NCBI GenBank assembly: GCA_028281025.1
Contig: JANQKR010000048.1
Location: 1-64,000 of the forward strand
Reading direction: 5' to 3'
Origin: Croceivirga sp.
Lineage (GTDB): Bacteria; Bacteroidota; Bacteroidia; Flavobacteriales; Flavobacteriaceae
Length of the DNA stretch: 64,000 nt
Shown here: positions 55,835 through 64,000 of the stretch, in pieces
Numbering within the stretch: the stretch's first letter is position 1
Layout: the number at the start of each line of letters is the position of its first letter
Translations under genes and position numbers: made by a program
Notes under the pieces: generated by a model
What the model was told of the DNA's origin: nothing
What the model saw: the letters and a program-made list of their open reading frames with translations, nothing else
Databases searched by the model: none

Positions 55835-57496
55835 ATGGAGAGTTATTTTGACTTATGGGACTATATAGTTTTTATAGTATATGCCCTATTGATCCTGGTT
55901 ATTGGACTTTGGGTTTCCCGGAATAAGGAGGGGCGCCAAAAGACAGCTGAAGACTATTTTTTGGCCAGTAAATCATTGCCATGGTGGGCAATAGGAGCTT
56001 CTTTAATTGCCGCCAACATTTCTGCAGAACAGTTTATTGGTATGTCGGGGTCCGGTTTTGCCCTTGGTATAGGAATTGCCTCCTATGAATGGATGGGAGC
56101 CCTGACATTGATTATTGTAGGAAAGTATTTTCTTCCCATTTTCATAGATAAAGGTATTTATACCATTCCTGAATTTGTTGAAAAACGATTTTCAACCAAT
56201 TTAAAGTCAATTTTGGCCATATTCTGGATTTGCCTGTATGTTTTTGTCAATTTGACTTCCGTTTTATATTTGGGTGGTCTAGCCCTTGAAACCATTTTGG
56301 GTGTGGATATGGTCTACGCCATTATAGGGTTGGCACTATTTGCTGCAGCGTATTCACTTTATGGTGGACTTTCGGCGGTAGCCTGGACCGACATTGTTCA
56401 AGTTGTCTTTCTTGTCCTTGGTGGATTGGTCACCACATATTTGGCTTTAAACAGCGCATCGGGTGGAGAAGGTGCAATGGCCGGCCTAAAAAAAATCTTT
56501 GAGGTTGCTCCAAATCACTTTGATTTAATTTTGGATAAGGGTCATCCTGAATACATTAACCTTCCAGGTATCGGGGTATTGGTTGGCGGGCTGTGGGTTG
56601 CCAATCTTTATTATTGGGGCTTCAACCAATATATAATTCAACGAACATTGGCTGCCAAATCACTTAAAGAATCACAGAAGGGAATTTTATTTGCGGCAGC
56701 ACTGAAGCTCATTATACCCTTAATTGTTGTTATTCCTGGGATTGCCGCCTATGTAATTGTCAATGACCCTCAAATTCTTTCATCCCTTGGTGATTTAGGT
56801 ACCACCAATATCCCTTCTTCAGGGGCATCCGATAAAGCCTATCCCTGGTTAATGCAGTTCTTACCAACTGGTTTAAAAGGGGTAGCCGTGGCCGCCTTGT
56901 CAGCGGCAATTGTTTCTTCCCTGGCCTCAATGCTGAATTCAACCTCAACCATTTTCACAATGGATGTCTATAGACAATATTTCAACACAAACGCAAGCAG
57001 TAAGGAAACCGTCAATGTTGGAAGGTTGTCCGCAGCAATTGCTTTGATAATTGCCATGGTCATTGCACCGCTTTTGGATGGACTTGACCAGGCTTTTCAA
57101 TTCATTCAGGAATACACAGGTATTGTGAGTCCTGGTATTTTAGCGGTTTTTTTATTAGGTCTTTTCTGGAAAAAAACAACGAACAAAGGGGCTATCATTG
57201 GGGCATTGATTTCCATACCGATTGCCATGTTTTTTAAAGTAGGGCCAAAAGGTTGGGCCCAGGATAGTGCTTTGGAGTATTTGTTTCCCACGCTACCATG
57301 GATGGATCAAATGGGGCTGACCTGTTTGGCCACTATGCTTGTGATTGCTTTGGTCAGTTATTGGCAGAACAAAGGGAAAGATGATGGGAAGGGTATACGA
57401 TTTTCAAAAAACACTTTTAAGACCAGTCCCTTGTTTAACATTATATCCTTTACCATACTGTTGGTTTTAGCATTGTTGTACGCTTTGCTCTGGTAA
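55835..57496 (+). CDS. Sodium/sugar symporter of the SSS family (SGLT-like)
   Basis: 553 residues from ATG 55835 (MESYFDLWDYIVFIVYALL), with about 14 transmembrane helices. SSS features include EDYFLASKSLPWWAIGASLIA, SAEQFIGMSGSGFALG in helix 2, and YSLYGGLSAVAWTDIVQ. It would carry galactose or a small galactoside across the inner membrane with sodium, the step between periplasmic hydrolysis and GalM/GalK. A frame starting at 55790 overlaps galE and adds a hydrophilic tail, so the later ATG is preferred. It is the last gene of the run. Confidence 0.93.
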   Translation: MESYFDLWDYIVFIVYALLILVIGLWVSRNKEGRQKTAEDYFLASKSLPWWAIGASLIAANISAEQFIGMSGSGFALGIGIASYEWMGALTLIIVGKYFLPIFIDKGIYTIPEFVEKRFSTNLKSILAIFWICLYVFVNLTSVLYLGGLALETILGVDMVYAIIGLALFAAAYSLYGGLSAVAWTDIVQVVFLVLGGLVTTYLALNSASGGEGAMAGLKKIFEVAPNHFDLILDKGHPEYINLPGIGVLVGGLWVANLYYWGFNQYIIQRTLAAKSLKESQKGILFAAALKLIIPLIVVIPGIAAYVIVNDPQILSSLGDLGTTNIPSSGASDKAYPWLMQFLPTGLKGVAVAALSAAIVSSLASMLNSTSTIFTMDVYRQYFNTNASSKETVNVGRLSAAIALIIAMVIAPLLDGLDQAFQFIQEYTGIVSPGILAVFLLGLFWKKTTNKGAIIGALISIPIAMFFKVGPKGWAQDSALEYLFPTLPWMDQMGLTCLATMLVIALVSYWQNKGKDDGKGIRFSKNTFKTSPLFNIISFTILLVLALLYALLW

Positions 57497-57832
57497 AAAA
57501 CGTTAAAAATGACAATGGTTTTTCAAAATACTAGGAGCGCGTCTTGAGTTCGTGAGGTTTAGGAAAACAAGATTTTGTGCCCGGATGAAGGTTTTTTTGC
57601 GTTGCCTAGCATAGTAAATAAGCAAGAAATTCGCTTAAAATCTACCCTGATCGGGGCTAAAAAGAAAAATGGTTTATCATGGCTATGGCCCATAGCAAAC
57701 GGAATAAGGTAATCTGAGAAGAGATGGCAAAGTAACTTAAAGTTTTGGATTTGTTCAGGTTGGGCTAAGGTTCCTGCGGACTATTAGAAGCAACCAAATG
57801 GGCATTGATCCATCTTTTTTAAAAATGAAATC
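57497..57832. other. Intergenic region after the galactose run
   Basis: 336 bp with no convincing frame, promoter box or terminator hairpin. The block around 57550-57660 has scattered stop-poor stretches that look more like a decayed or repeated sequence than a gene, but I recognise no family. Confidence 0.35.
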
Positions 57833-58246
57833 ATGCTGAAAAAACTAATGATGGGGGCAATCATTTTGGCAGGAATGGTCTCCTGTGATAACGACGATAG
57901 TCTGATCCAAAATTTAAACGGAAACTACTCGGGAACATTTACAGTGGAATACCCCGATGGAACAATACATACCAACTCCGTAACAGTTCTTTTTTCCGAA
58001 CCCAATACGTATAGTAGCAGCGGAGATGGGAATAATAATGATTTTTATCCGGCAGGCGGAAATGGAACGTATCAAATGAAGAATTCCAAAATTATTTTTT
58101 CCGATACCAATATTTGGCTGGCCCATTTTGACTGGAACCTTATTTTAAATGGGGAATACGATTATTCCATCAATGATGAACGATTGACTATTTCCGCCAG
58201 TAAAAACAATGTCGGATTTTATACCTATGAGCTAAGGAAAGAATAG
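57833..58246 (+). CDS. Small lipocalin-like lipoprotein of unknown function
   Basis: 137 residues with lipobox MVSCDND (Cys18) and a beta-rich body: NLNGNYSGTFTVEYPDGT, TNSVTVLFSEPNTYSSSG, NGTYQMKNSKIIFSDTN, ERLTISASKNNVGFYTYEL. The alternation of strands and the opening N-G-x-Y/W motif resemble small lipocalin-like domains common in Bacteroidota lipoproteins, but there is no specific family I can name. It lies alone between the symporter and the convergent rsgA gene. Confidence 0.6.
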   Translation: MLKKLMMGAIILAGMVSCDNDDSLIQNLNGNYSGTFTVEYPDGTIHTNSVTVLFSEPNTYSSSGDGNNNDFYPAGGNGTYQMKNSKIIFSDTNIWLAHFDWNLILNGEYDYSINDERLTISASKNNVGFYTYELRKE

Positions 58247-58422
58247 GTTATATGGGGCGGTCCATGTCGAAATTGATGGTAATCGAAAGCGTGCGTATGG
58301 TCTTGCATTATGATTGTATTCGTTTGTAGTGTAAGATAATACCCGGATATCCTATGCTTCACGGGACTACCAAAAAGTGATGCCAGAACCTATAGCGAAT
58401 GAGTACTTTTGCATTGCTGTAT

Positions 58423-59487
58423 TCAGTATTTCTTCAGTTTTCTATCTTTTTTGTAATTCTTTATCATCTTGCCAAAATCCTTTTCCTTTTTTCGCCTTTC
58501 CGCCATAGTGGATTCAAAGTGGTCTTTTTCCCGCTCCATTTTCAAATAGTTTTCGTAAGAGGATCTATCGATTTCTCCCTTCTCAACGGCTGCGATTATG
58601 GCGCAACCGATTTCCGTTGTATGTGTGCAGTCCTTGAACCTACAATTTTTGGACAGTGCTGTTATGGTTTCAAACGTAACGTCCAATCCATGGGCAGAGT
58701 CTGCGATTCCAACTTCCCGCATCCCTGGATTGTCAATGAAAATGCCTTTTTCGGTAACCAATAGTTCCCGATGGGTGGTAATATGTCTTCCCCGGTCAAT
58801 ACTTCTACTGATTTCCCCCGTAGTCATTACTTCCTCGCCAACCAGGATATTGATGAGCGAGGATTTTCCCACTCCGGATGAACCCAATAAACAAAAAGTT
58901 TTACCCTTCTGGAAGTAAGTTTTCAGGACTGCAATTCCTTCTTGCGATACAATGCTCATTGGAATGATGGGCACTTGATTTATCCTTTCCTGTGTGATGC
59001 CGATCAACCTTTCCAAACTTTTTCGGGAAATCAAATCTATTTTATTGAGAAGGACGATTGCTTTTATTCCAGCGGAATTGCAAAGGGTCAAATACCGTTC
59101 AATGCGGTTAATGCTAAAATCCCTATCCACTGCTTGTAGAATAAGGGCATGATCAATATTTGTTGCGATTACCTGGCGTTCACCAAGCTTTCCGACGGCT
59201 TGTCTGGCCAGGGTCGATAATCTGGGGAAAACGCTATGGATGATGACAAAGTCGGAATCTTGGTCTATAAGCGCAACCCAATCCCCTACAGCGGGAAAAT
59301 CTTCGCGGCTATTGGCCGAAAACCTTAAATTTCCCGTGATAACGGACTCAAATTCGCCTTTTCCGTTCTTCACAATATATCTTTCCCTATGTTCGGCTAT
59401 TACCCGCCCGATCCCAAAGTCCCCAAGGTTGTTTTTTATCCTTAGTGTCTCTAAATGTTTAGTATAACCCAAATCCTCTATTGTCAT
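58423..59487 (-). CDS. rsgA: Ribosome small-subunit-dependent GTPase A
   Basis: 354 residues from ATG 59487. An N-terminal OB domain is followed by a circularly permuted GTPase: the G4 motif LLNKIDL comes first, then G1 GSSGVGKSSL and G3 DNPGMRE. The C-terminal zinc knuckle is CRFKDCTHTTEIGC. RsgA checks maturation of the 30S subunit. A frame to 59553 exists but adds unrelated residues inside the preceding gene, and MTIEDLGY is the typical start. It overlaps the MBL-fold gene by 29 bp in a different frame, so the two are probably co-expressed. The C-terminal lysine-rich tail (KKEKDFGKMIKNYKKDRKLKKY is longer than shown here) is usual for the Bacteroidota form. Confidence 0.93.
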   Translation of the reverse strand: MTIEDLGYTKHLETLRIKNNLGDFGIGRVIAEHRERYIVKNGKGEFESVITGNLRFSANSREDFPAVGDWVALIDQDSDFVIIHSVFPRLSTLARQAVGKLGERQVIATNIDHALILQAVDRDFSINRIERYLTLCNSAGIKAIVLLNKIDLISRKSLERLIGITQERINQVPIIPMSIVSQEGIAVLKTYFQKGKTFCLLGSSGVGKSSLINILVGEEVMTTGEISRSIDRGRHITTHRELLVTEKGIFIDNPGMREVGIADSAHGLDVTFETITALSKNCRFKDCTHTTEIGCAIIAAVEKGEIDRSSYENYLKMEREKDHFESTMAERRKKEKDFGKMIKNYKKDRKLKKY

Positions 59488-60301
59488 TTTTCCCAAGTTG
59501 ATTTTCAACATCCAATTTGACCACTTTGATCTTCCTGTTGACCAAAGTTTCAAACCGTTTCAATTCATTTCGATTTTTGATTTCATAGTGCATCGGAATA
59601 ACAATTCCAGGCCTAATTTCATTAATGATTTTAGCTGCCTCTTCTCCGTTCATTGTCAGGTTATCACCTCCTATCGGTACTAAAGCAACATCAACATCAC
59701 TTATTTCCCTTGTTTCCGGAATATAATCGGTATCACCCGCATGGTATACTTTTGTTCCATTTTTCAATGTAAGGACATAACCCACATTTTCTTTTGCCTT
59801 AGGGTGTGCCTTGATCCATAAAAGAACGGATTTCGTGTTGTATGCCCAGGTCGTCCGAATATGGATGCCTTCAAGGGTTAACTGCTCGTTTGGTCTTACC
59901 GCATATATTTTATCGGTGATGTTTTTTAACTTTTTTGATACCCCTTTTGGGCAAACAATGATCGTTTCGCGTTTAAGAAGTTTTTTGATGTCCTTGATGG
60001 AAAAATGGTCCGGATGTCCATGGGTCAAAAAAATGAAATCGCCCGGTTCCGCATTCCCTATTTCCACAGGGTCGATGTAGATAATGGTATCATCCGTTTT
60101 CAATTGAAAACTTGAAGGGAAGAAGTGGGCTTTGTTCACTTTAATGGTGCCCCAGGTCGTTAAGGTGGTATTTTCCCCAACAACGACTTGTTGCGGTGTC
60201 GGATTCCTCTTTTCGCTCGTTGTTACTTTTACCATGGTACAGCCTAGGTTAATCGATAAGGCCAAATGGATTATGGGAAAATACAATCTGTCCGGCTTCA
60301 T
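59459..60301 (-). CDS. Metallo-beta-lactamase-fold lipoprotein (UPF0173/UlaG-like)
   Basis: 280 residues with an N-terminal hydrophobic segment ending LGCTMVKV, a possible lipobox (Cys21). The MBL zinc motif is FIFLTHGHPDHF, and further ligands are in VYHAGDTDYIPE and VIPMHYE. The motif GHPDH and the small compact domain fit the UPF0173/UlaG (L-ascorbate-6-phosphate lactonase) group, whose members act on varied esters and lactones. A periplasmic location is unusual for that group. First gene of a two-gene operon with rsgA, with a TAnnTTTG element at 60320. Substrate unknown. Confidence 0.8.
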   Translation of the reverse strand: MKPDRLYFPIIHLALSINLGCTMVKVTTSEKRNPTPQQVVVGENTTLTTWGTIKVNKAHFFPSSFQLKTDDTIIYIDPVEIGNAEPGDFIFLTHGHPDHFSIKDIKKLLKRETIIVCPKGVSKKLKNITDKIYAVRPNEQLTLEGIHIRTTWAYNTKSVLLWIKAHPKAKENVGYVLTLKNGTKVYHAGDTDYIPETREISDVDVALVPIGGDNLTMNGEEAAKIINEIRPGIVIPMHYEIKNRNELKRFETLVNRKIKVVKLDVENQLGKNDNRGFGLY

Positions 60302-60319
60302 TCGAGTCTATCTTTTTTA

Positions 60320-60327
60320 CAAAATTA
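60320..60327 (-). promoter_or_regulatory. Candidate -7 element of the MBL-fold/rsgA operon
   Basis: Minus-strand TAATTTTG matches TAnnTTTG, 19 bp ahead of the start codon at 60301, implying a leader of about a dozen bases. No matching TTG lies at the usual distance. Confidence 0.5.
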
Positions 60328-60370
60328 TGAGGGCCGGACATCGGATTTTAGACGTTTCCGTCCATTTTGG

Positions 60371-60913
60371 TCAATGTTTCGATTGCCTGAAAAGAAGGAC
60401 CATTTGCCGAATATTGGCAAAGTATGACTTTAGCCAGGGCTTGTTGAGGGTCTCATCGGTTATTTGAAGATAAAAATTCTCTAAACTAAGGTGAAAGACC
60501 ATTTGCGCCAAATAACCATTCTCGGTCAGGGAAATGATGTTTTTCCAAACGGGAAGCAGCCCCTGGACCGAAAATTGGCCAATGCGATCGAGGTATTTTT
60601 TGAAACTTTGGTTGTCCCTATGGATCCTCAATTGACGATGGAACAACAAGTCTGTCTTGTGCTCAAGGAGAATCGCTATCAATTCGTTTTCATGCCTTGC
60701 CTCCGACTCTTTTTTTGAAATGGTCTTTGCCCGGCCCAGATGAAATTCCAAAAGCCTTTCCATAAAAACTTCGAGATCGGCAAACAAATGGTAAAACGAG
60801 GACTTGTTTTTTCCGACTTCTTTGGATAATCGCTCCACCTTAAGGCCGTTCGGACCCTCTTTGGCAAAACATCGATACCCCGTTTCCAGCCAATTTTTTT
60901 CTACTGCTCTCAT
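60371..60913 (-). CDS. TetR-family transcriptional regulator
   Basis: 180 residues. The N-terminal TetR HTH is visible as GYRCFAKEGPNGLKVERLSK, then EVGKNKSSFYHLFADLEVFM (~10-50). The ligand-binding domain is short and alpha-helical. TetR proteins often repress a nearby gene. Here the MBL-fold/rsgA pair lies downstream on the same strand and the LuxR-type genes lie divergently upstream, across 485 bp. Which of these it controls is not shown by the sequence. Confidence 0.85.
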   Translation of the reverse strand: MRAVEKNWLETGYRCFAKEGPNGLKVERLSKEVGKNKSSFYHLFADLEVFMERLLEFHLGRAKTISKKESEARHENELIAILLEHKTDLLFHRQLRIHRDNQSFKKYLDRIGQFSVQGLLPVWKNIISLTENGYLAQMVFHLSLENFYLQITDETLNKPWLKSYFANIRQMVLLFRQSKH

Positions 60914-61398
60914 GGTTTTATCATTGCAAATTCCGGTAATGGAGTTGGTATGATCAGTTTTGATAAATTACAGCTTTATTTTCGTTTTGGGAATTAAATT
61001 GGGGCCAAGTGTATCGTTCATTTTTACTTTTGCCCTCTTGGATTTGGGGTATAAACAACTTTTACACGATAATTCTCCCATGATGCTGTTTGCAGGGCTT
61101 TAATGCTGTTGGAAAACGGTAAGGTTTCCAACTTTCCCAAAGGCCGGGATATCCCATTACTACCCTGGTATTGTTCCAAAAATGGGTATTGAGGCGTAAA
61201 CCCTTGTTATACTGGGAGTACCGAAAATCTTGCTCTTAAAGTCGATGTATTGTTGGGAATAAAACTTCTTACATTGCATCAGAAAAACAAAGGGTTGATT
61301 TTCAAAGACGTACAACCATATGAATACTAAGAACCTTTATTTAATACTAACGAATTTCTTTATATTCACTCAAAGGAATTGTAACGACCCATCAGTTT
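60914..61398. other. Divergent intergenic region between the TetR and LuxR genes
   Basis: 485 bp containing both divergent starts. No exact TAnnTTTG box was found. A minus-strand frame open at 61024-61206 (about 60 codons) has protein-like composition but no start or known relative, and is probably chance or decay. Confidence 0.4.
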
Positions 61399-62175
61399 AT
61401 GGAAAACAAAAAAGTTAGACAGCTCAATAAGGTCTTTGATGGAAAGCAGAGGTTTCTGGCAAACAACACAATTGAAGTAGATAAATACAAATTAAATGGC
61501 CTTTTAGAAAACTTATACTCCCCTGGTCCTTCGTTTCAATATATATTCGATTTTCCGAGTAGAAGTTTCACCTTTGTGAGCGATGGAATAAGAACCTTGT
61601 TTGGTGAAGATCCCTCTTCTTTCAGTGTGGAAAGTTATGCCAATAGGGTTCACCCAGACGATTTTCAGCACTTTGTTCGTTGCGAGGAAATTGCTGGATA
61701 TTTCTTATTTGACCATATCGATAAAAAGGAAATTCCGTACTATAAGCTTAGCTATCAGTTGAGGTTCAGGGATGCGAGCAATAACTATAGACTCCATCTA
61801 AGACAGGCCATTTCACTTAGTTTGGATGAAAATTATAATCTTTCCACAGTATTTGCCAATCAATCCGATATAGGCCATATCACAAGTCAAAACAATTACA
61901 AAATTTCCTTTATCCATGTTCAAGGTGGAAAAAGCTACTTTGGAATTGGTGATGTTAACGACTTAAAATTGGTTCAACCCAAATTGGAAATTTCAAATCG
62001 AGAAGTTGAAATACTAAAACTTATTTCTGAGGGCTTCAGTTCAAAGGAAATTGCTGATTATCTACATATATCTACGGGTACCGTACGTACCCACAGAAAA
62101 AACATACTTAACAAAACCGAGTTTAAAAACCTAACCCAGGCTGCGATTTACTATGTGAGGGAAGGGTTGATCTAA
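61399..62175 (+). CDS. PAS-like domain LuxR-family transcriptional regulator (first paralogue)
   Basis: 258 residues. The central region (~50-150) is PAS-like (FDFPSRSFTFVSDGIRTLFG, RVHPDDFQHFVRCE, YKLSYQLRFRDASNNY), a common fold for small-molecule or redox sensing in Bacteroidota. The C-terminal LuxR HTH (~195-255) shows ISNREVEILKLISEGFSSKE and HISTGTVRTHRKNIL. It has no receiver domain and no phosphorylation site. It is followed within 27 bp by an alpha/beta hydrolase gene, and a second and third PAS-like/LuxR gene come after that. The signal is unknown. Confidence 0.85.
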   Translation: MENKKVRQLNKVFDGKQRFLANNTIEVDKYKLNGLLENLYSPGPSFQYIFDFPSRSFTFVSDGIRTLFGEDPSSFSVESYANRVHPDDFQHFVRCEEIAGYFLFDHIDKKEIPYYKLSYQLRFRDASNNYRLHLRQAISLSLDENYNLSTVFANQSDIGHITSQNNYKISFIHVQGGKSYFGIGDVNDLKLVQPKLEISNREVEILKLISEGFSSKEIADYLHISTGTVRTHRKNILNKTEFKNLTQAAIYYVREGLI

Positions 62176-62202
62176 TGCGCAGACCACCTCAGGGATACTT
62201 AA

Positions 62203-62976
62203 ATGAAAACACTACATTTAGAATCGAAGAAAGGGGATAAGAACAGCACATTGGTATTTGTGCACGGCAACAGCCAAAATCTTCATTTTTGGGATAACCA
62301 GTTAAATAGTCCTTTTTTTAATGGGTTCCATTGTATTGCTCTTGATTTGCCGGGACATGGTAATTCACCAAAACTGGAAAACTATCAAATTCCGAATTTG
62401 ATGACTGTCCTTTCAAACACCATAAATCAATTTGGGCAAATCGTACTCATAGGGCATTCATTGGGTGGCCATATCATATTGCAATCGCTATCAAAAATTA
62501 AGAATTGTATTGGGCTGGTATTGATAGGTACTCCACCGTTGAAGAAACCTTTGAATATGAACGAAGCATTTTCCCCAGATGAAAGAATGGCCTTGTTATT
62601 CAAACAACAACTATCGAAAAAAGAGCGAGAAGCACTACTAGAATTCGTTGGTTGTAATCCTAACAGCTCCCTTGCCCAAGATGCATTGGAAATGACTGAC
62701 GCTAAATTCAGAAGTGATATTTCCAATTCCGTTGCGGCAGGGGAACTGGTCGATGAATTGGATGTACTTAAAAGTATCGATTTTCCAGTGGCGCTTGTTG
62801 TAGGTGAAAATGACCTGTTGACCAATAAAGACTATGTAAATACTATTGGATTTCCATCCCTTTGGAAAGAACAGGTGCAATACATTCCCGGAACCGGACA
62901 TACCCCGCAATTGAAAAAACCTGAGGTGTTTAACAAATTGTTGTCTGATTTTATAAATGGTATCGGATTAAAATAA
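62203..62976 (+). CDS. Alpha/beta hydrolase
   Basis: 257 residues, no signal peptide. Oxyanion-hole motif VFVHGNSQNLHFW, nucleophile elbow GHSLGG with S86, acidic residue in VVGENDLLTN, and histidine in GTGHTPQLKKPE complete the catalytic triad. Typical substrates are esters, lactones or haloalkanes. Lying between two PAS-like/LuxR regulators (27 bp after the first, 7 bp before the second), it may make or break the small molecule that they sense. That link is inference, because the family is broad. Confidence 0.85.
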   Translation: MKTLHLESKKGDKNSTLVFVHGNSQNLHFWDNQLNSPFFNGFHCIALDLPGHGNSPKLENYQIPNLMTVLSNTINQFGQIVLIGHSLGGHIILQSLSKIKNCIGLVLIGTPPLKKPLNMNEAFSPDERMALLFKQQLSKKEREALLEFVGCNPNSSLAQDALEMTDAKFRSDISNSVAAGELVDELDVLKSIDFPVALVVGENDLLTNKDYVNTIGFPSLWKEQVQYIPGTGHTPQLKKPEVFNKLLSDFINGIGLK

Positions 62977-62983
62977 ACCTTAA

Positions 62984-63757
62984 ATGCGGAGAGCTTTGAA
63001 ACCAGATACCAAACCAAAAATAACTCAGGAGAACCTGATGAAATTCGCTGACAATATCTCGGATTACCTTAAAAACAAAAATGTTGACGAGGCAACTTGG
63101 AAAAACTTAAATGAATTCCCATTGCTATCCAAACAGGCACTATATGTAATGGATTGGAAGAAAAAAACCATTACTTACCAGAGAAATATTGACAAACTAT
63201 TAGGGTACAACAATTATGAATTTGATTTTGAAACAGCCCTGGGTATGATTCATCCAGAAGATATTGCAGTGGTGTCACGTGTGGTCAAAGGAACCGTTCA
63301 TCATTATGTACATTCCAAAACGGTGGAACCTGATTCTTATTTGACCTTAACCTATCGTTTTCTTAAAAAAGACGGATCTATTATAAAATTATTACGGCAG
63401 ACCGGAGCTTTTGAGGTATCAAATAAGGGAGAACTTATTAGTAACTGGTCTTTGATTACAGCTATCGATTTTGTTTCAAACAATAATCAAGTAGAATGGA
63501 ATCTTAACACCAATGAAGTGGATTTTTTAAAGTTTAAGGACAACGTTTATAGAGAATTTAGGGACTTTTTTTCTCCAAGGGAATTGCTGATTGTACATGG
63601 CATCAAAAAAGGGTTAAAGAGTATGGAAATAGCCCAAGAACTATCTATAAGTAAGCATACGGTTGACACGCATCGAAAAAATATTCTTCGAAAATGTGGT
63701 TGCACCAATAAGGAACAGCTTTTGCGTTTTTGCGCGGTAAATGGCATTTGTTCATAA
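62984..63757 (+). CDS. PAS-like domain LuxR-family transcriptional regulator (second paralogue)
   Basis: 257 residues with the same layout as the gene at 61399: a PAS-like domain (~50-150, ALYVMDWKKKTITYQRNIDK, GMIHPEDIAVVS, LTLTYRFLKKDGSIIKLL) and a LuxR HTH (FFSPRELLIVHGIKKGLKS, LSISKHTVDTHRKNIL). It is 7 bp after the hydrolase gene and 3 bp before the next paralogue, so the three or four genes form one operon. The shared segment RNIDKLLG is very similar in the following partial gene, which points to recent duplication. Confidence 0.85.
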   Translation: MRRALKPDTKPKITQENLMKFADNISDYLKNKNVDEATWKNLNEFPLLSKQALYVMDWKKKTITYQRNIDKLLGYNNYEFDFETALGMIHPEDIAVVSRVVKGTVHHYVHSKTVEPDSYLTLTYRFLKKDGSIIKLLRQTGAFEVSNKGELISNWSLITAIDFVSNNNQVEWNLNTNEVDFLKFKDNVYREFRDFFSPRELLIVHGIKKGLKSMEIAQELSISKHTVDTHRKNILRKCGCTNKEQLLRFCAVNGICS

Positions 63758-63760
63758 AAG

Positions 63761-64000
63761 ATGAAGAAAAACACAACAAAGGCTATTTCAAATGAAAACC
63801 CCGAACCAGAGGTGTTTCCGGTTGATTTAATGCTTTTTGCCCAGGAAACCGCCACATTTCTGGCGGATAAGGTCCCACAAAGAAAAACATTTGATGATTT
63901 GCAAAATTTTCCTTTAATCCCTGGGAAACAGGCCATATATGTTATGGATTGGCAGAAAAACGAAGTAACCTTCCAAAGGAACATTGACAAACTATTGGGC
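63761..64000 (+). CDS. PAS-like domain LuxR-type regulator, third paralogue (3' truncated by window edge)
   Basis: The frame is open from ATG 63761 to the last base, 80 codons, 3 bp after the previous stop codon. Residues ~45-80 (FPLIPGKQAIYVMDWQKNEV, then FQRNIDKLLG) repeat the PAS-like start of the gene at 62984 nearly word for word. The LuxR HTH would lie beyond the window, so the assignment of the HTH is inferred from its relatives. The first ~45 residues are polar and differ from those of the neighbour. Confidence 0.7.
   Translation, partial: MKKNTTKAISNENPEPEVFPVDLMLFAQETATFLADKVPQRKTFDDLQNFPLIPGKQAIYVMDWQKNEVTFQRNIDKLLG

Noticed and set aside
58423-59553. Longer start for rsgA
   Set aside because: The extra 22 residues overlap the MBL-fold gene and are unlike RsgA, whose N terminus fits the ATG at 59487.
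61024-61206. Minus-strand frame of about 60 codons upstream of the TetR gene
   Set aside because: Composition looks protein-like but there is no start codon or recognisable relative. A frame of this size can arise by chance in six frames.

Overview
The window reads as chromosomal DNA of a marine member of the Flavobacteriia (Bacteroidota). The evidence is a type IX secretion (Por) sorting domain, a SusC/SusD pair, a hybrid two-component regulator, many lipoproteins with short lipoboxes, weak Shine-Dalgarno sequences with A-rich leaders, and promoter elements of the Bacteroidota type (TAnnTTTG). The genus cannot be fixed from sequence alone; the gene content resembles alga-associated genera such as Zobellia, Maribacter or Arenibacter.

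Positions 1-14.8 kb: after the tail of a secreted T9SS protein comes an exopolysaccharide/capsule locus. It has an asparagine-synthetase-like enzyme and a CapI-type UDP-glucuronate 4-epimerase (minus strand), a pectate-lyase-like beta-helix lipoprotein (plus), a minus-strand operon of GT4 glycosyltransferase, DegT aminotransferase and PglC-like phosphoglycosyl transferase, and a plus-strand operon of a membrane PglF/WbpM-type dehydratase, Wza and Wzc. A PHP tyrosine phosphatase converges on wzc. No Wzx or Wzy gene is visible. Together the genes point to a polymer containing amino-deoxy sugars and uronic acid.

Positions 14.8-21.3 kb: an ankyrin-repeat remnant and a 21-bp tandem repeat, then a VOC protein and a two-subunit membrane-anchored molybdenum hydroxylase (IorAB type), an EthD-like lipoprotein, a membrane protein resembling ATC hydrolases, and a secreted jelly-roll protein. 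Positions 21.7-29.6 kb: an outer-membrane module of unknown cargo, consisting of a periplasmic protein, a TonB receptor with an STN domain, two tandemly duplicated DUF4249 lipoproteins and a large MG2-like protein.

Positions 29.8-57.5 kb: a polysaccharide utilisation locus. SusC/SusD and a hybrid two-component sensor lie on the minus strand. Divergently, a tightly packed plus-strand run encodes a GH2 beta-galactosidase, five formylglycine (CxPSR) sulfatases, galactose mutarotase, GalK, GalT, a LacI repressor, a lipoprotein formylglycine-generating enzyme with both catalytic cysteines, GalE and a sodium/sugar symporter. The set can import a sulfated galactan fragment, strip its sulfates, release galactose and feed it through the Leloir pathway, and it makes the enzyme that activates its own sulfatases. 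No endo-galactanase is present.

Positions 57.5-64 kb: a small lipoprotein, RsgA with an overlapping metallo-beta-lactamase-fold lipoprotein, a TetR regulator, and three PAS-like/LuxR regulators (the last cut by the window edge) interleaved with an alpha/beta hydrolase. No tRNA, rRNA, CRISPR array, intact transposase or prophage was seen.
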